Assembly (NCBI RefSeq): GCF_005490985.1
Contig: NZ_CP027869.1
Location: forward strand, 2,728,001-2,792,000
DNA: 64,000 bases
Source: Curtobacterium sp. SGAir0471
GTDB taxonomy: Bacteria > Actinomycetota > Actinomycetes > Actinomycetales > Microbacteriaceae
Direction of reading: 5' to 3'
Shown here: in pieces, positions 34,500 to 43,660 of the stretch
How the letters are laid out: every line of letters begins with the position of its first letter
How positions within the stretch are numbered: the stretch's first letter is position 1
Program-made: the position numbers and the translations under genes
The notes under the pieces: generated by a model
The model's database searches: none
What the model was told of the DNA's origin: nothing
Seen by the model: only the letters and a program-made list of their open reading frames with translations

Positions 34500-35978
34500 T
34501 TAGTTCAGAAACGCCATCAAATTGTCACGTCGGCGCTTGATGCGGCTTTCAAGCATCATGGACTCTGCGGGACCTGTAAACTTATCGATTGCCCGCCACA
34601 GCGCATGCGAGGGCTCCCCGACAAGTTTGGGCTGCAAAATTGCCATCAACTCCGTGAGCTGTCCCTGAGGGAATTTGAATGACAGCGTGCCCGCCAAATT
34701 TGGTCCCGAGACCTCCAGGAGCGCGAGCGCGGCCTCCTCGGGCGTGAGCTTGTCAAGCAGTTGCTGATATACGGGTTTTGCGTTCTGCCCGATACCGGTC
34801 CGACGCCCGAGGAACACATCCACCAGCACCGCAACGTACCGTTCGCGAACACCGGCCGGTACTTCCTGATCGCCGATGTAGTCCTGGATCTGCTTTGCGA
34901 TGGGTGGTTCGTTGTAAAAGTTGTCGTAAGCCTCATGCGCGCCGAGCAGGCGGTCCACAAGAACCGCGATTTCCGCGACCCGTACCTCCGTTGGCAGGTA
35001 GGAGGCCCCTCCGACGGTCTCCAAAAACTCGCGTGCCAGAGAAGCCTGCTGAACGTCGAGGTTTGCCTTGAACCTCATGTACTTTACGCCGAATGTTGCT
35101 CGGGTCTTCTCCGGGATGTGCGGCCAGAGGTACGGCACGAGCAGCCGGATGTTGTCTCGTGCTGAGGTTGTCGAGTCGGGACGAGAATAGATTCCGAACA
35201 GGCCGTTAGCGAGAGCGGTCACTTGTTCAAACCGAAGCGCGGCGAACAGCGACTCGTATCCCGCAGCATCAGTCCTCGTCACCTTCTCTTCGCGGACGTT
35301 CCGCAACAGTCGCGAGGTGTCAACCATTGTCTGCGACTCGGGGAGGAGGATAACCTCGGCGATGCAGGTCTGTACGTAACCGAGAAGCTGGAATGGCTTT
35401 AATTCATGCTGATTCGGATGCGCAGCACTCGCATGGTTTCGCATGAATCGAACGACGTCGAGTTGGCGTTGGCCGACTGCGGAGATGAATCCCACTGTGG
35501 CTGCGGCACGGATCAGCTCGTCGTCCGTTATCTTTGCGAGGTCCTCGGGGTCCTGCAAATCCTTTCGCTTCTCTGGATCAGAAATGGCAAGGTCGAAGAA
35601 GTAACTGAGATCGTAGTCGACGATGCGGCGTCGAAGCTCACTGATCGTCTCGTCCCACAAATAATTTAGCGCTGCGTCAAAAAGACCAGCACTGACCGCG
35701 AGAGCGAACTTGGAAAGGTACATCGAGTTCGCCCGATACTCGGCCGGGAGTTCGGATATCGCACCCTGAAGATTGCTCAACACCTGCACGCGCTCCTGAA
35801 CACCGATGAGGACTTCCTCCCGCGGGAGGCCCAGAGAGGACACGTGTCCGAGCATCAACTCCTCAAAATTGACGATCGACGTCGTCAGGTCCTTCACGCC
35901 CTCCAACACGACGACTTCGTTGCTCACTTTTCCCCCAGCCACGGCTGTCTCCTCATGCTCGACCATCACACTTCGCAT
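34500..35978 (-). CDS. Hypothetical protein with HEPN-like motif
   Basis: A helical protein of about 492 residues from ATG 35978; ATG 35966 is also possible. In the N-terminal half, VVRFMRNHASAAHPNQHE carries an R-x(4-6)-H motif like HEPN domains, which are often RNases in anti-phage or toxin systems. The preceding region (ELRRRIVDYDLSYFFDLAI…) is like the abortive-infection/DUF4145 type. The C-terminal half is an all-helical repeat region. There is no membrane segment. It lies 120 bases after a membrane protein gene on the same strand, third in a likely operon. HEPN assignment rests on one motif only. Confidence 0.55.
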   Translation of the reverse strand: MRSVMVEHEETAVAGGKVSNEVVVLEGVKDLTTSIVNFEELMLGHVSSLGLPREEVLIGVQERVQVLSNLQGAISELPAEYRANSMYLSKFALAVSAGLFDAALNYLWDETISELRRRIVDYDLSYFFDLAISDPEKRKDLQDPEDLAKITDDELIRAAATVGFISAVGQRQLDVVRFMRNHASAAHPNQHELKPFQLLGYVQTCIAEVILLPESQTMVDTSRLLRNVREEKVTRTDAAGYESLFAALRFEQVTALANGLFGIYSRPDSTTSARDNIRLLVPYLWPHIPEKTRATFGVKYMRFKANLDVQQASLAREFLETVGGASYLPTEVRVAEIAVLVDRLLGAHEAYDNFYNEPPIAKQIQDYIGDQEVPAGVRERYVAVLVDVFLGRRTGIGQNAKPVYQQLLDKLTPEEAALALLEVSGPNLAGTLSFKFPQGQLTELMAILQPKLVGEPSHALWRAIDKFTGPAESMMLESRIKRRRDNLMAFLN

Positions 35979-36097
35979 CTCGCGTCGCCCGTCGATTCTG
36001 GCACTCACGCGCTCGGCGCAGGAGTCCCCAGCTCGCGGGGGAAGGGGGAAGGCAAGAGGCGGGATCGCCGACAGCCTGCTTTGGGCAGCAGAGAGGC

Positions 36098-37213
36098 TCA
36101 GCGTCGCTGGCGCAAAGTCCACTCTCGCACGGATAGGGGCCCAAGCGGTGCTTGAAGGTCGGTCAAGGTCCGGCCCGCCGCGGCCGACCGGCGCTCGGCT
36201 GCTGCCCGGACGAGCTGAAGGTACGGGTCCCGGATGAGGCGCAACGGTCGCACTCGCCATTTCACGGCCGTCACAAGCACAGGAGCCGTCACCGCCGCTG
36301 CGATAGGCGCTACGAACACCCAGCCGCCGCTACTGCTGGCGACAATGATGAGGACTGCAAGAGGAACGCCCCCGAGGTACGCGATTTCGACGTATAACGC
36401 GAGCCGGTCTGCTGCTTCGCCGTCGCTATGCAACCAAGTACCCCAGAGGGAAATTATGCCGGACGCACCCCAAAGCGCCGCAATGCTGAAGAGGACAAGG
36501 CTGAAGGCGTAACCAGTGAGGCTGGCCCCTGCGAACCAAACAGTCGAGACCAAGATGAGTATCGCCAGGAGGATGCTTCCCACGGTGACAGCGCAGATGC
36601 CCCATGTCAGCCGCCACAGAAGGGCGCGCACGCTCCGCCGCGCGTCCTCACTGTCCACCGGCGCGGCAGCGCTGGCGCGCTCTACGAGAGCTTTCGTGCG
36701 CTGCGACCGTGTGTGGACTGTGCACGCAGCACGGAGCCGTTCGTCTCGGCTCGCCACTGTAGTCACTGTTGCCAGGTACGCGACACCAACGAGAATGAAG
36801 CACACAAGGCCTACCGGATAGAGGTGCCCTAGGTCATCTGGGTGATCGACGCAATGAGCGGTGACCAGGGCAAACGTGACAATACTTGCTCCGGCGATCG
36901 CGGTCGGAGCATGCAGGCGCATCCATCGCTGGTCCGGGCTCGACCGGTCAGCGACGACGAGGGACAGGAGTGCCCCGACGAGGCACGGGAGCACCCAGGG
37001 CAGGTCGAAGAAGACTGCATCTCCGACTCCGACGACTCCTCGCATGGTGCGCGCGTAGTTGAAGCTCGCCGGTGCGCCGCAGGCCACCACGAGGACCCAA
37101 CTCAGAGCAGCTGAGCCTGCCAAGACCATGCTTGCCGCCCGTGCCAGCGCAGAGGCCATGTTTGAATCCGCCGAGCCGCTCGATGGACCGGCGGGTTCTG
37201 CGGCGTCATTCAC
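36098..37213 (-). CDS. Hypothetical polytopic membrane protein
   Basis: A 371-residue protein with about eight hydrophobic segments. Clear ones are ALSWVLVVACGAP, LPCLVGALLSLVV, GLVCFILVGVAYLATV, GSILLAILILVSTVWFAG and GVPLAVLIIVASSSGGW. A cytoplasmic-looking Arg-rich linker (about 165-205) separates two membrane blocks. The C-terminal 50 residues are basic. Its start overlaps the preceding gene by 8 bases. No known transporter or channel signature is visible. Partnered with a HEPN-like protein, it may be a sensor or an effector at the membrane. Confidence 0.65.
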   Translation of the reverse strand: MNDAAEPAGPSSGSADSNMASALARAASMVLAGSAALSWVLVVACGAPASFNYARTMRGVVGVGDAVFFDLPWVLPCLVGALLSLVVADRSSPDQRWMRLHAPTAIAGASIVTFALVTAHCVDHPDDLGHLYPVGLVCFILVGVAYLATVTTVASRDERLRAACTVHTRSQRTKALVERASAAAPVDSEDARRSVRALLWRLTWGICAVTVGSILLAILILVSTVWFAGASLTGYAFSLVLFSIAALWGASGIISLWGTWLHSDGEAADRLALYVEIAYLGGVPLAVLIIVASSSGGWVFVAPIAAAVTAPVLVTAVKWRVRPLRLIRDPYLQLVRAAAERRSAAAGRTLTDLQAPLGPLSVREWTLRQRR

Positions 37214-37715
37214 CGGAGTCTGCCGCTGTCGGCGCTTCGGGAGTCACGCCCTCTTCGGGCGTGATTCGCCATCGGCGGCCGGACGCGTCCGTTAGGACAA
37301 TCCGGTTCACCCTGTAGCGGTCCGTCCTGGTGTATGGCCGAAGCACCCGGCCATACTCCTCCAAGCTCGTGGCGTACCCCCAGGTGTCATCTTTATACAG
37401 CTGCACGAAGAAGTCACCCGGAGGAAGCGTCATGATCCGAGCTGGGTCGAACACGCGTCCGTGCATCATCACCTCCACGATGACATCCCGGAAGGGTTTC
37501 CCGGACGCGTTTGTGATCACGAAACCGAACTCCTTGCCTGCACCTGCGACGTCTCCCCGGTACGAACCAGTCCACGCCCACAGCCCGCTCGCTTGAGCGC
37601 GTGCCTCCTGCTCAGCCCGCGTCCGACGATCTTTACGGTCTTGGAACAGTTGCATCGCGCCGAACACCACGGCCAACGTCGTCACCCACGTTGGCAGATC
37701 TCCCCAGAACCCCAT
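37206..37715 (-). CDS. Hypothetical protein with N-terminal membrane anchor
   Basis: A 169-residue protein. The N-terminus has a single hydrophobic helix (WVTTLAVVFGAMQLF) followed by a charged segment (QDRKDRRTRAEQEARAQ) that looks like a short coiled coil. Residues 45-150 form a beta-rich domain (FGFVITNASGKPFRDVIVEV…) like the immunoglobulin-type domains of similar anchored proteins. It is the first gene of the three-gene leftward operon. Function unknown. Confidence 0.65.
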   Translation of the reverse strand: MGFWGDLPTWVTTLAVVFGAMQLFQDRKDRRTRAEQEARAQASGLWAWTGSYRGDVAGAGKEFGFVITNASGKPFRDVIVEVMMHGRVFDPARIMTLPPGDFFVQLYKDDTWGYATSLEEYGRVLRPYTRTDRYRVNRIVLTDASGRRWRITPEEGVTPEAPTAADSGE

Positions 37716-38113
37716 CTTCCCTTCCCCAGTCGTGGCTCACGGTTCTCGAGCCGCGACACCCACGCTAGTGGCGTATGACAGATGAAAGCTGCGGTCGTTA
37801 TTGCCCCACTTGGAGGGGCCCGCCGCTTCACGGCTTCAGATCTCGGCGAAGCGCTGCCGCCGTTCTCTTGCTGGTGGCATCGGACGACCTGGCGGGACAT
37901 AGCTGGAAGCGCAGCACTGATCGCGACGTCCTGTTGTCGCGGTCGAGAAGCACTCGGAACTCCGTGCTCGTTGCTCCTGGCCTGGTTGCCCGAGCTGGAA
38001 GAACGGGTCATCGCGTTCACGGAGCGCGCGTTGCTCGTTCACTGGCGTCCGGGCGCGGCGCGAACCCGACTTGTATTCGGTACAGCGCGTCGATCCGCGG
38101 GACTGTGGGCTAG
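37716..38113. other. Intergenic region
   Basis: About 400 bases between two leftward operons. Short frames exist on both strands but none is convincing. It should contain the promoter of the HEPN-like operon. Confidence 0.4.
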
Positions 38114-38581
38114 CTACTTTTCCGGGATCATCGGATCGTGGGCTTGGGGAAACAGATGGCGAGTGATGACGAGCATCAGGCCAACTACCTGCGCCACGCT
38201 GCCCCCCGCCCAAGTGCTGAGAACCACGGGGCTTGCTTCCTTGCCGAAGTAGATCATGTAAGCCACGATCCCTAGGACGCTTACGGTAGCGAACGCGAGC
38301 ACGATCCCGTAGACGGTCCAGAACAAAACCGGCCTCCACTTCGTGTTTTGGCCGGCCTGGTTTGCGACTTCCTCGGCCTGCTTATTCCGCGCCGCTTCGT
38401 AGTCGTCGACCGGTGTCGACGCCGTCTGCATGCGGATGATTGCCTCTTGCCAGTTCGGCTGAAGCCCGTAGGGGACGTCTCCGCTCAGATCTTCTGCTGG
38501 CTCTTCACCAAAGTTGAGCGGAAGGTCGACATTCGGCTCCGTGTCGTCTTGGAGCCCGGAGTCGTCGTCAATGCCCGCCAT
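38114..38581 (-). CDS. Hypothetical two-TM protein paired with ImmA/IrrE
   Basis: A 155-residue protein from ATG 38581. The N-terminal 75 residues are acidic and hydrophilic (DDDSGLQDDTEPNVDL…). Two membrane helices follow: FWTVYGIVLAFATVSVLGIV and a second around LSTWAGGSVAQVVGLMLVI, with a short cytosolic tail. The start lies 14 bases inside the ImmA/IrrE gene, so the pair is probably co-translated. In this context it could be the peptidase's membrane-bound substrate or an effector released by cleavage; that is inference. Confidence 0.6.
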   Translation of the reverse strand: MAGIDDDSGLQDDTEPNVDLPLNFGEEPAEDLSGDVPYGLQPNWQEAIIRMQTASTPVDDYEAARNKQAEEVANQAGQNTKWRPVLFWTVYGIVLAFATVSVLGIVAYMIYFGKEASPVVLSTWAGGSVAQVVGLMLVITRHLFPQAHDPMIPEK

Positions 38582-39065
38582 CGAGCAGTCCGAGAGCGCG
38601 GAGACGGCTGCGGACTGCGGGCTGCGAGACGACGAAGCGATCCGACAGCGATGCAACGCTGAGGCCCTCGTCCGCCGCAGCGATGAACTCGCGCGTCGGC
38701 ATCAACAGGTTTGCCGCGAAATGCTCTGCGAACCACTCGCGCGCGTCGTTGGGCTTGGCGTTGCGATGGTCGACGAACGAATACTCACCGTCATCTTGGC
38801 GCTCTCGTTCAAACCAGTGGCCGAGTTCGTGAGCGCACGTGAAGTTCTGCCGTAGTAGCGGCTCATTCGCGTTAATGACGATTTCAGCCGGTTCCCCAGC
38901 ACGCTTGCTGATCATCCCCGACTCGTCGTCGTCCAGATAGGCACGGTAGACGCGCATGCCGAGCTTCATCGCTATACGTGCCGGGTCGACTGGGATCTGC
39001 CCGTCCCAGTGCTGCTGGAGGGCGCGGTGGGCCGCGGATCGAGCTACGTCTTTGACAAGTGCCAT
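38568..39065 (-). CDS. ImmA/IrrE family metallopeptidase (second copy)
   Basis: A 165-residue zinc peptidase. HELGH is at residues 79-83 (TCAHELGHWFE), followed by the FAANLLMP segment typical of the family. The C-terminus ends in an HTH-like stretch (SVASLSDRFVVSQPAVRSRL). ATG 39065 follows a GGAGGGAGG site. It is not closely similar to the peptidase at 2929-3438 outside the motifs. No XRE-type repressor is next to it; the partner is a two-TM protein. It lies about 270 bases from the tRNA-Ser 3' end. Confidence 0.88.
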   Translation of the reverse strand: MALVKDVARSAAHRALQQHWDGQIPVDPARIAMKLGMRVYRAYLDDDESGMISKRAGEPAEIVINANEPLLRQNFTCAHELGHWFERERQDDGEYSFVDHRNAKPNDAREWFAEHFAANLLMPTREFIAAADEGLSVASLSDRFVVSQPAVRSRLRALGLLDGGH

Positions 39066-39337
39066 GGTCAGGCCTCCCTCCACACATGCGTCGTCGAATC
39101 AAACGCTAGCAGCGGGTCGTCTGTTCCCTCCGCTACGGCACGATCTGGATGCAGGTCCCCTCAGGCACAGCCGCGGTACCGCTTACGGCACGGGAGCTTG
39201 GGTCACACGGGCCAAAATTGATGTCGCACGGAGCGCCGCGTGCGTCCGAAAGCCCGCGACCAGATCCGCACCAACATTGAGATGTACGGCCTCAACCCAT
39301 CAACATGGACGGGTCGAGACCGTTAACATCCCGAGTG
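39066..39337. other. Junction region between island and tRNA-Ser
   Basis: About 270 bases without a gene. Being next to the 3' end of a tRNA gene, it is the expected place for an attachment site. The matching direct repeat is not in the window, so no att site is called. Confidence 0.4.
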
Positions 39338-39427
39338 CGGAGACGGAGGGATTTGAACCCTCGGTCCCCTCAAAGGGGACTCCACCTTAGCAGGGTGGTG
39401 CACTCGGCCTGACTATGCGACGTCTCC
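39338..39427 (-). tRNA. tRNA-Ser (anticodon GCU)
   Basis: Reading the minus strand gives a 7-bp acceptor stem (GGAGACG paired with CGTCTCC), a long variable arm, a T-loop TTCAAAT and the anticodon loop CTGCTAA with GCT. This is a class II tRNA of about 90 bases for Ser codons AGC/AGU. CCA is not encoded. The 3' end points towards the accessory region, the usual geometry for an island inserted at a tRNA 3' end. Confidence 0.95.
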
Positions 39428-39763
39428 GTACGCTCTCGCGAGCGCGTGTCCCACCATACAGGAGGACGAGCGTCCTCTCGACCTCGCGCGACGACACGAC
39501 CGACCGGGCGCGGACGACCGGTCCCCTGAAGTGGGGACAGGTGGGGGTTGTCGGGTCGTACCCCGACGCCTAGCATCGACGGGACGCGGACATCACGTTC
39601 CGGGGGCATCACCTCCCCCGTCGCCGCGACACAGCACCAGACGTCGTCCCCCCTTCTGCCGAGCCCGACGCACCCGAACGCGGCGGCCCGGACGGGGACG
39701 GCCAGGGGGCGCGGACCCGGTCCGCGCCCCCGCTCTGGGTGTCCCTCAGGTGACCGCCGCGCG
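39428..39763. other. Gap between tRNA-Ser and GntR gene
   Basis: About 330 bases of GC-rich DNA without a convincing gene. It includes the promoter region of the tRNA (minus strand) and the 3' flank of the GntR gene. Confidence 0.35.
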
Positions 39764-40438
39764 TCAAGCAGCCGAACGGAACCGGTCCGGCAGGGCGATG
39801 AGGTCCTCGGCCAGGGCCAGGAGCTCAGACGCACACACGTCGAGCTGCCCGCGCTCCGCCGCAGCAGCCGCCCGCTCGACCTGCTGCACGCGCGCACGCC
39901 GTCCGACGACCGCGTCGATCCCGTTCGCCACGGCGACGTCGTCGGTGAAGAACGTGTCGAGCACCGCGCGCTGCGCCACGAGCCAGTCGGCGCTGACGAT
40001 CGCACCGCGTCGCCGCAGGTACCACGCGCCGACCTCGACGAGTGCCCCGGCCTCGGTCAGGCAGGACCGGAGCACGTGCGCGTCGAACGGCTCGTCCACG
40101 CCCTGGCACCCGGGCGCAGGGTCGGCGATCATCGCCCGCGCGACCCGGAGCCGCTCGACCATCTGCCCGACCGACCACGGCGCGACCACGACCCCGACGT
40201 AGCGCTGCACGCTGACGAGTCGCAGCGACTCGAGCGGGACGAGGGCTTCGCGCACGGGTGTCCGGGAGACCTGCATGTCCCGCGCGATGTCGTCGAGTCG
40301 GAGTCGCTGCCCGCGGCGGTAGACCCCGCGCAGGACGTTCTCGAGCAGCTTGAGGAAGACGGCGTCCCGCAGCAGGCTGCGCCGGATGCCGTTCGGGTCG
40401 GGGACCCGGTCGTTCCCCGAGGACGATGACCGATCCAT
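39764..40438 (-). CDS. GntR family (FadR-like) transcriptional regulator
   Basis: A 224-residue regulator. The N-terminal winged helix includes LRLDDIARDMQVSRTPVREA (residues about 45-65), the canonical GntR recognition helix, followed by a wing (VSVQRYVGVVV). The C-terminal all-helical domain (residues 85-224) is of the FCD/FadR type that binds a small carboxylate. I chose ATG 40438. It is on the same strand as the MFS transporter but separated by a terminator hairpin. It may control the neighbouring MFS or MetE-like genes. Confidence 0.85.
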   Translation of the reverse strand: MDRSSSSGNDRVPDPNGIRRSLLRDAVFLKLLENVLRGVYRRGQRLRLDDIARDMQVSRTPVREALVPLESLRLVSVQRYVGVVVAPWSVGQMVERLRVARAMIADPAPGCQGVDEPFDAHVLRSCLTEAGALVEVGAWYLRRRGAIVSADWLVAQRAVLDTFFTDDVAVANGIDAVVGRRARVQQVERAAAAAERGQLDVCASELLALAEDLIALPDRFRSAA

Positions 40439-40532
40439 CGCCCCAGGGTCACGCACGACGACCACCGGGTGCTCCGGAGGCGGGCGACCGGTGGAACGAT
40501 CCGGTCGGTGTCGGGATGTGGAGGAGTGACAT

Positions 40533-40563
40533 GCCGAGACCCTCCCAGCGGGAGGGTCTCGGC
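40533..40563. terminator. Intrinsic-type hairpin after the MFS gene
   Basis: A perfect 14-bp GC-rich stem with an AGC loop, 25 bases downstream of the leftward MFS gene's stop. It separates it from the GntR gene. Confidence 0.8.
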
Positions 40564-40587
40564 GCTAAACATCACGTATACGAAATC

Positions 40588-42036
40588 CTACTTCTTGGAC
40601 GCGTCGGTGAGGACCGACAAGGGTTGGGTGATGTCCTCCAGCCCCTTGCGCGCCGCATCGACCCCGAACACCAAGGCCACGACCCCGCCGGCGATCATCA
40701 CCGCCGACCCGAGCAGGTACCCCCAGAACAGCGGTTCGCGCGACGACCCATCCCCGATGAACGCGCCGTAGATCGCGGGCGCGACCGCACCGAAGATCTG
40801 CGCGAGGGCGAAGAAGTACGAGATCGCCTGCGACCGCAGTTCGAGCGGGAAGATCTCGCTCACGGTGAGGTACGCGCTCGAGGCACCGGCCGACGCGAAG
40901 AAGAACGAGACGCACCAGAACACGACCTGCACCGTGGCGCTGATCGCGTCCGCTCGGAACAGGAACGCCGACGTCGCCAGCACGAGCCCGGACACCAGGT
41001 ACGTCAGGAAGATCATCTGCCGCCGACCCCAGGTGTCGAAGAAGCGACCGAGGATGATCGGCCCGAGCAGGTTGCCGATGGCGAACGGGAAGAAGTACAC
41101 CGACGTCTCCGAGGTCTTCAGCCCGAAGAAGTTCGTGAGCACCAGCGCGTAGGTGAAGAAGATCGCGTTGTAGAGGAACGCCTGCGTGATCATCATCGTC
41201 GCGCCGACCAGGGTGCGGGTCGGGTACTGCTTGAGCAGGACCCGCGCGATCGTGAGGAAGCCGACCTTGTCGAGCGGGGTGACGGTCATCGCCTTCGACT
41301 CGTCGACGTCGGGCAGACGGTGGCCCGTGCTCTTCTCGACGGAGTCCTCGATCTCCGACACCGTCCGTTCGGCCTCGTCCTCGCGCCCGTGGGTCATCAA
41401 CCAGCGCGGGCTCTCGGGGATGTGCCGCCGCAGGAAGATGATCGCGATACCGAGCACCGGGCCGAGGAAGAACCCGATGCGCCAGCCGATGTTCTCCGCG
41501 AAGATCGACGGGTCGAGCAGGTAGATGTTCGCGAAGGCGCCGAGCGCGGCACCACCCCAGTACGTGCCGTTGATGGCGATGTCGACGTGGCCGCGGTACT
41601 TCGAGGGGATGAGCTCGTCGATCGCCGAGTTGATCGCCGCGTACTCGCCGCCGATGCCGAGCCCCGCGATGAACCGGAACGCCGCGAGGAACCAGAAGTC
41701 CTGCGCCAACCCGGCGATGCCCGAGCCGATCAGGTAGATCGCGAGGGTGAGGATGAAGAGCTTGCGGCGTCCGAGACGGTCGGACATGCGCCCGAAGACG
41801 AGAGCGCCGACGACCTGACCGACCAGGTAGATGGTCCCGAGCAGCGTCACCTGCTGTGTCGACAGGTCCAGGTCTGCCTGGAAGCCGGCGTTCGACACGA
41901 TCTGGATCTCGAGTCCGTCGAGGATCCAGGAGACCCCCAGCCCGACCACGACGCTCCAGTGGAACCGCGTCCACGGCAGTCTGTCCATCCTGGCGGGGAC
42001 CAGGCTCTTGATCGCCCCGTTCGTCGTACTGCTCAC
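40588..42036 (-). CDS. MFS transporter (sugar/organic-acid porter type)
   Basis: A 482-residue, 12-TM major facilitator. Signature loops are FGRMSDRLGRRKLF after TM2 and RFFDTWGRRQMIF in the second half, and PESPRWLMTHGRE follows TM6. These are features of the sugar porter and related organic-acid transporter families. A hydrophilic central loop of about 50 residues separates the halves. The GTG start at 42036 is inferred from the first conserved residues. It is divergent from the MetE-like gene. The substrate is probably a small carboxylate or sugar; I cannot specify it. Confidence 0.85.
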   Translation of the reverse strand: MSSTTNGAIKSLVPARMDRLPWTRFHWSVVVGLGVSWILDGLEIQIVSNAGFQADLDLSTQQVTLLGTIYLVGQVVGALVFGRMSDRLGRRKLFILTLAIYLIGSGIAGLAQDFWFLAAFRFIAGLGIGGEYAAINSAIDELIPSKYRGHVDIAINGTYWGGAALGAFANIYLLDPSIFAENIGWRIGFFLGPVLGIAIIFLRRHIPESPRWLMTHGREDEAERTVSEIEDSVEKSTGHRLPDVDESKAMTVTPLDKVGFLTIARVLLKQYPTRTLVGATMMITQAFLYNAIFFTYALVLTNFFGLKTSETSVYFFPFAIGNLLGPIILGRFFDTWGRRQMIFLTYLVSGLVLATSAFLFRADAISATVQVVFWCVSFFFASAGASSAYLTVSEIFPLELRSQAISYFFALAQIFGAVAPAIYGAFIGDGSSREPLFWGYLLGSAVMIAGGVVALVFGVDAARKGLEDITQPLSVLTDASKK

Positions 42037-42130
42037 GAGAGCGGACCGTACTCCGGAGATTCCAGGCTGGTTCCCAGTGCGGTCGGAGCTTTGCGTCCTC
42101 ACAGATTCAGGAAGTCGTGCAAGGTGAACA

Positions 42131-42163
42131 GGAGGCGCGGGACGGGCCGGCACCGTGCCTCCC
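42131..42163. repeat. Copy of the GGGAGGC inverted-repeat family
   Basis: An imperfect 10-12-bp inverted repeat with arms GGAGGCGCGG and CCGTGCCTCC. It lies in the divergent region between the MFS and MetE-like genes, so it is not a terminator. Related copies are at 43585, 47069, 54286 and 62373. Confidence 0.6.
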
Positions 42164-42237
42164 GTCCGCCTCGCACCGGCACGACGCGCGACGTCACGAC
42201 CGCACCCGGCGCACGTCCGCCTCGGTACCGTGGCGAC

Positions 42238-43437
42238 GTGCCGCTCCAGAACTCGACCGACCGCATCCTGACCACGCACACCGGGTCGCTCCCCCGGACG
42301 CCCGAGCTGACCGCGCTCCTGGTCGCCCGCGACCAGGGGAAACCGTACGACGAACAGGCGCTCCGCGAGGAGACGGCCGCCGTCCTCGCGCGGACCGTCG
42401 ACGCGCAGCTCGACGCGGGCATCGACGTCGTGAACGACGGCGAGGTCCCGCGCGTCGGCTTCTCGACGTACATCCGCGAGCGTCTGTCCGGCTTCGGCGG
42501 GTCGGGACACCGCAAGCCCACGCTCGACAGCGTGAAGTTCCCGGAGTACGCGGCGTTCCAGGCCCGGCAGATCGACGAGGGCGCCGAGTTCGCCCGCGTG
42601 TGGGACACCCCGGTGGCCCAGGGCCTGCTCGAGTACGACCAGGAGCGCGCCGGCATCCGCGAGGACCTCGACGGCTTCGCGCGCGAGCTCGACCGGAACG
42701 CCGTTGCCGGCCGCACCCCGGCGGGCACCTTCATCTCGGCCGCGACGCCGGGCATCGTCGCGACGACCCTGCTGCTCGACGAGGCGAACCCGCACTACCG
42801 CGACCACCGCGAGTACGTCTTCGCCCTGGCTGAGCAGCTCCGCGTCGAGTACGAGGAGATCGTCGCACGCGGGCACGTCCTGCAGCTCGACGCCCCGGAC
42901 CTCGCCATGGAGCGCGTCATCCACTTCGGGGAAGCGTCGCTCGACGAGTTCCTCGCGGCCGTCGACCTGCACGTCGACGCCCTGAACCACGCGCTGCGGA
43001 ACATCCCGAAGGAGCAGACCCGGTTGCACGTCTGCTACGGCAACTGGCAGGGACCGCACCAGGACGACGTCCCCGTCGACGTGCTGCTCCCCCACCTGTA
43101 CCGGGCGGAGGTCGGCTCCTTCAGCATCCCGTTCGGCAACCCGCGGCACGCGCACGAGTTCCCGGCGTTCCGTGACCTGCCGCTGCCCGACGGCGCGGTG
43201 CTCGTGCCCGGTGTCATCGACGTCACGACGAACTACCTGGAGCACCCGCAGCTCGTCGCGAACCGGATCGTCGAGGCCGCCGAGGCCGTCGGGGACCCCA
43301 CGCGGATCGTCGCGGGGACGGACTGCGGCCTGGCCACGTTCGCCAGCTACGAGTTCGTCGCGTCCGACGTCGCGTGGGCGAAGCTCCGCGCGCTCGTCGA
43401 GGGCGCCGAGATCGCGTCGCGCCGCCTGTTCGGCTGA
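42238..43437 (+). CDS. MetE-like cobalamin-independent methyltransferase
   Basis: A 399-residue TIM-barrel protein of the MetE C-terminal/epoxyalkane-CoM transferase superfamily. It has TTHTGSLPRTPEL at the N-terminus, DVVNDGEVPR, LQLDAPDLAME, HVCYGNWQG (His-x-Cys zinc ligands) and AGTDCGLATF at the end with the final Cys ligand. Such short homologues transfer methyl or alkyl groups between thiols and are often not methionine synthases. I take GTG 42238 as start because homology begins there. Divergent from the MFS transporter, so both may handle one substrate. Confidence 0.85.
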   Translation: MPLQNSTDRILTTHTGSLPRTPELTALLVARDQGKPYDEQALREETAAVLARTVDAQLDAGIDVVNDGEVPRVGFSTYIRERLSGFGGSGHRKPTLDSVKFPEYAAFQARQIDEGAEFARVWDTPVAQGLLEYDQERAGIREDLDGFARELDRNAVAGRTPAGTFISAATPGIVATTLLLDEANPHYRDHREYVFALAEQLRVEYEEIVARGHVLQLDAPDLAMERVIHFGEASLDEFLAAVDLHVDALNHALRNIPKEQTRLHVCYGNWQGPHQDDVPVDVLLPHLYRAEVGSFSIPFGNPRHAHEFPAFRDLPLPDGAVLVPGVIDVTTNYLEHPQLVANRIVEAAEAVGDPTRIVAGTDCGLATFASYEFVASDVAWAKLRALVEGAEIASRRLFG

Positions 43438-43584
43438 CGCTCCCGCCGCCCGTTCCGGCACGGTCGGCTGCGAGACGCCGGCGTCGGCACGAGGCGCACC
43501 CGATGCGGCGAGACGCCGCCGGACCCGGGGGCGTTCCGCGTGGTCGAGGGCGTCTCGCGGTACACGGACGCGGGCCGTCACCAG

Positions 43585-43630
43585 GCGGACGGGAGGCGCG
43601 CGGCGGGACCGCCACGCGCCTCCCGTCCGC
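43585..43630. repeat. Copy of the GGGAGGC inverted-repeat family
   Basis: A perfect 16-bp stem with a 14-base loop, 148 bases after the MetE-like gene and 31 bases before the MoxR start. It could terminate the first gene or act on the second. Confidence 0.75.
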
Positions 43631-43660
43631 ATGTCGGTGCGCGGGCGTAGCGTGCGGACC

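Noticed and set aside
40426..42237. Plus-strand open frame running into the MetE-like gene
   Set aside because: It is antisense to the MFS gene and rich in Arg/Glu/Asp; homology to MetE starts only at 42238.
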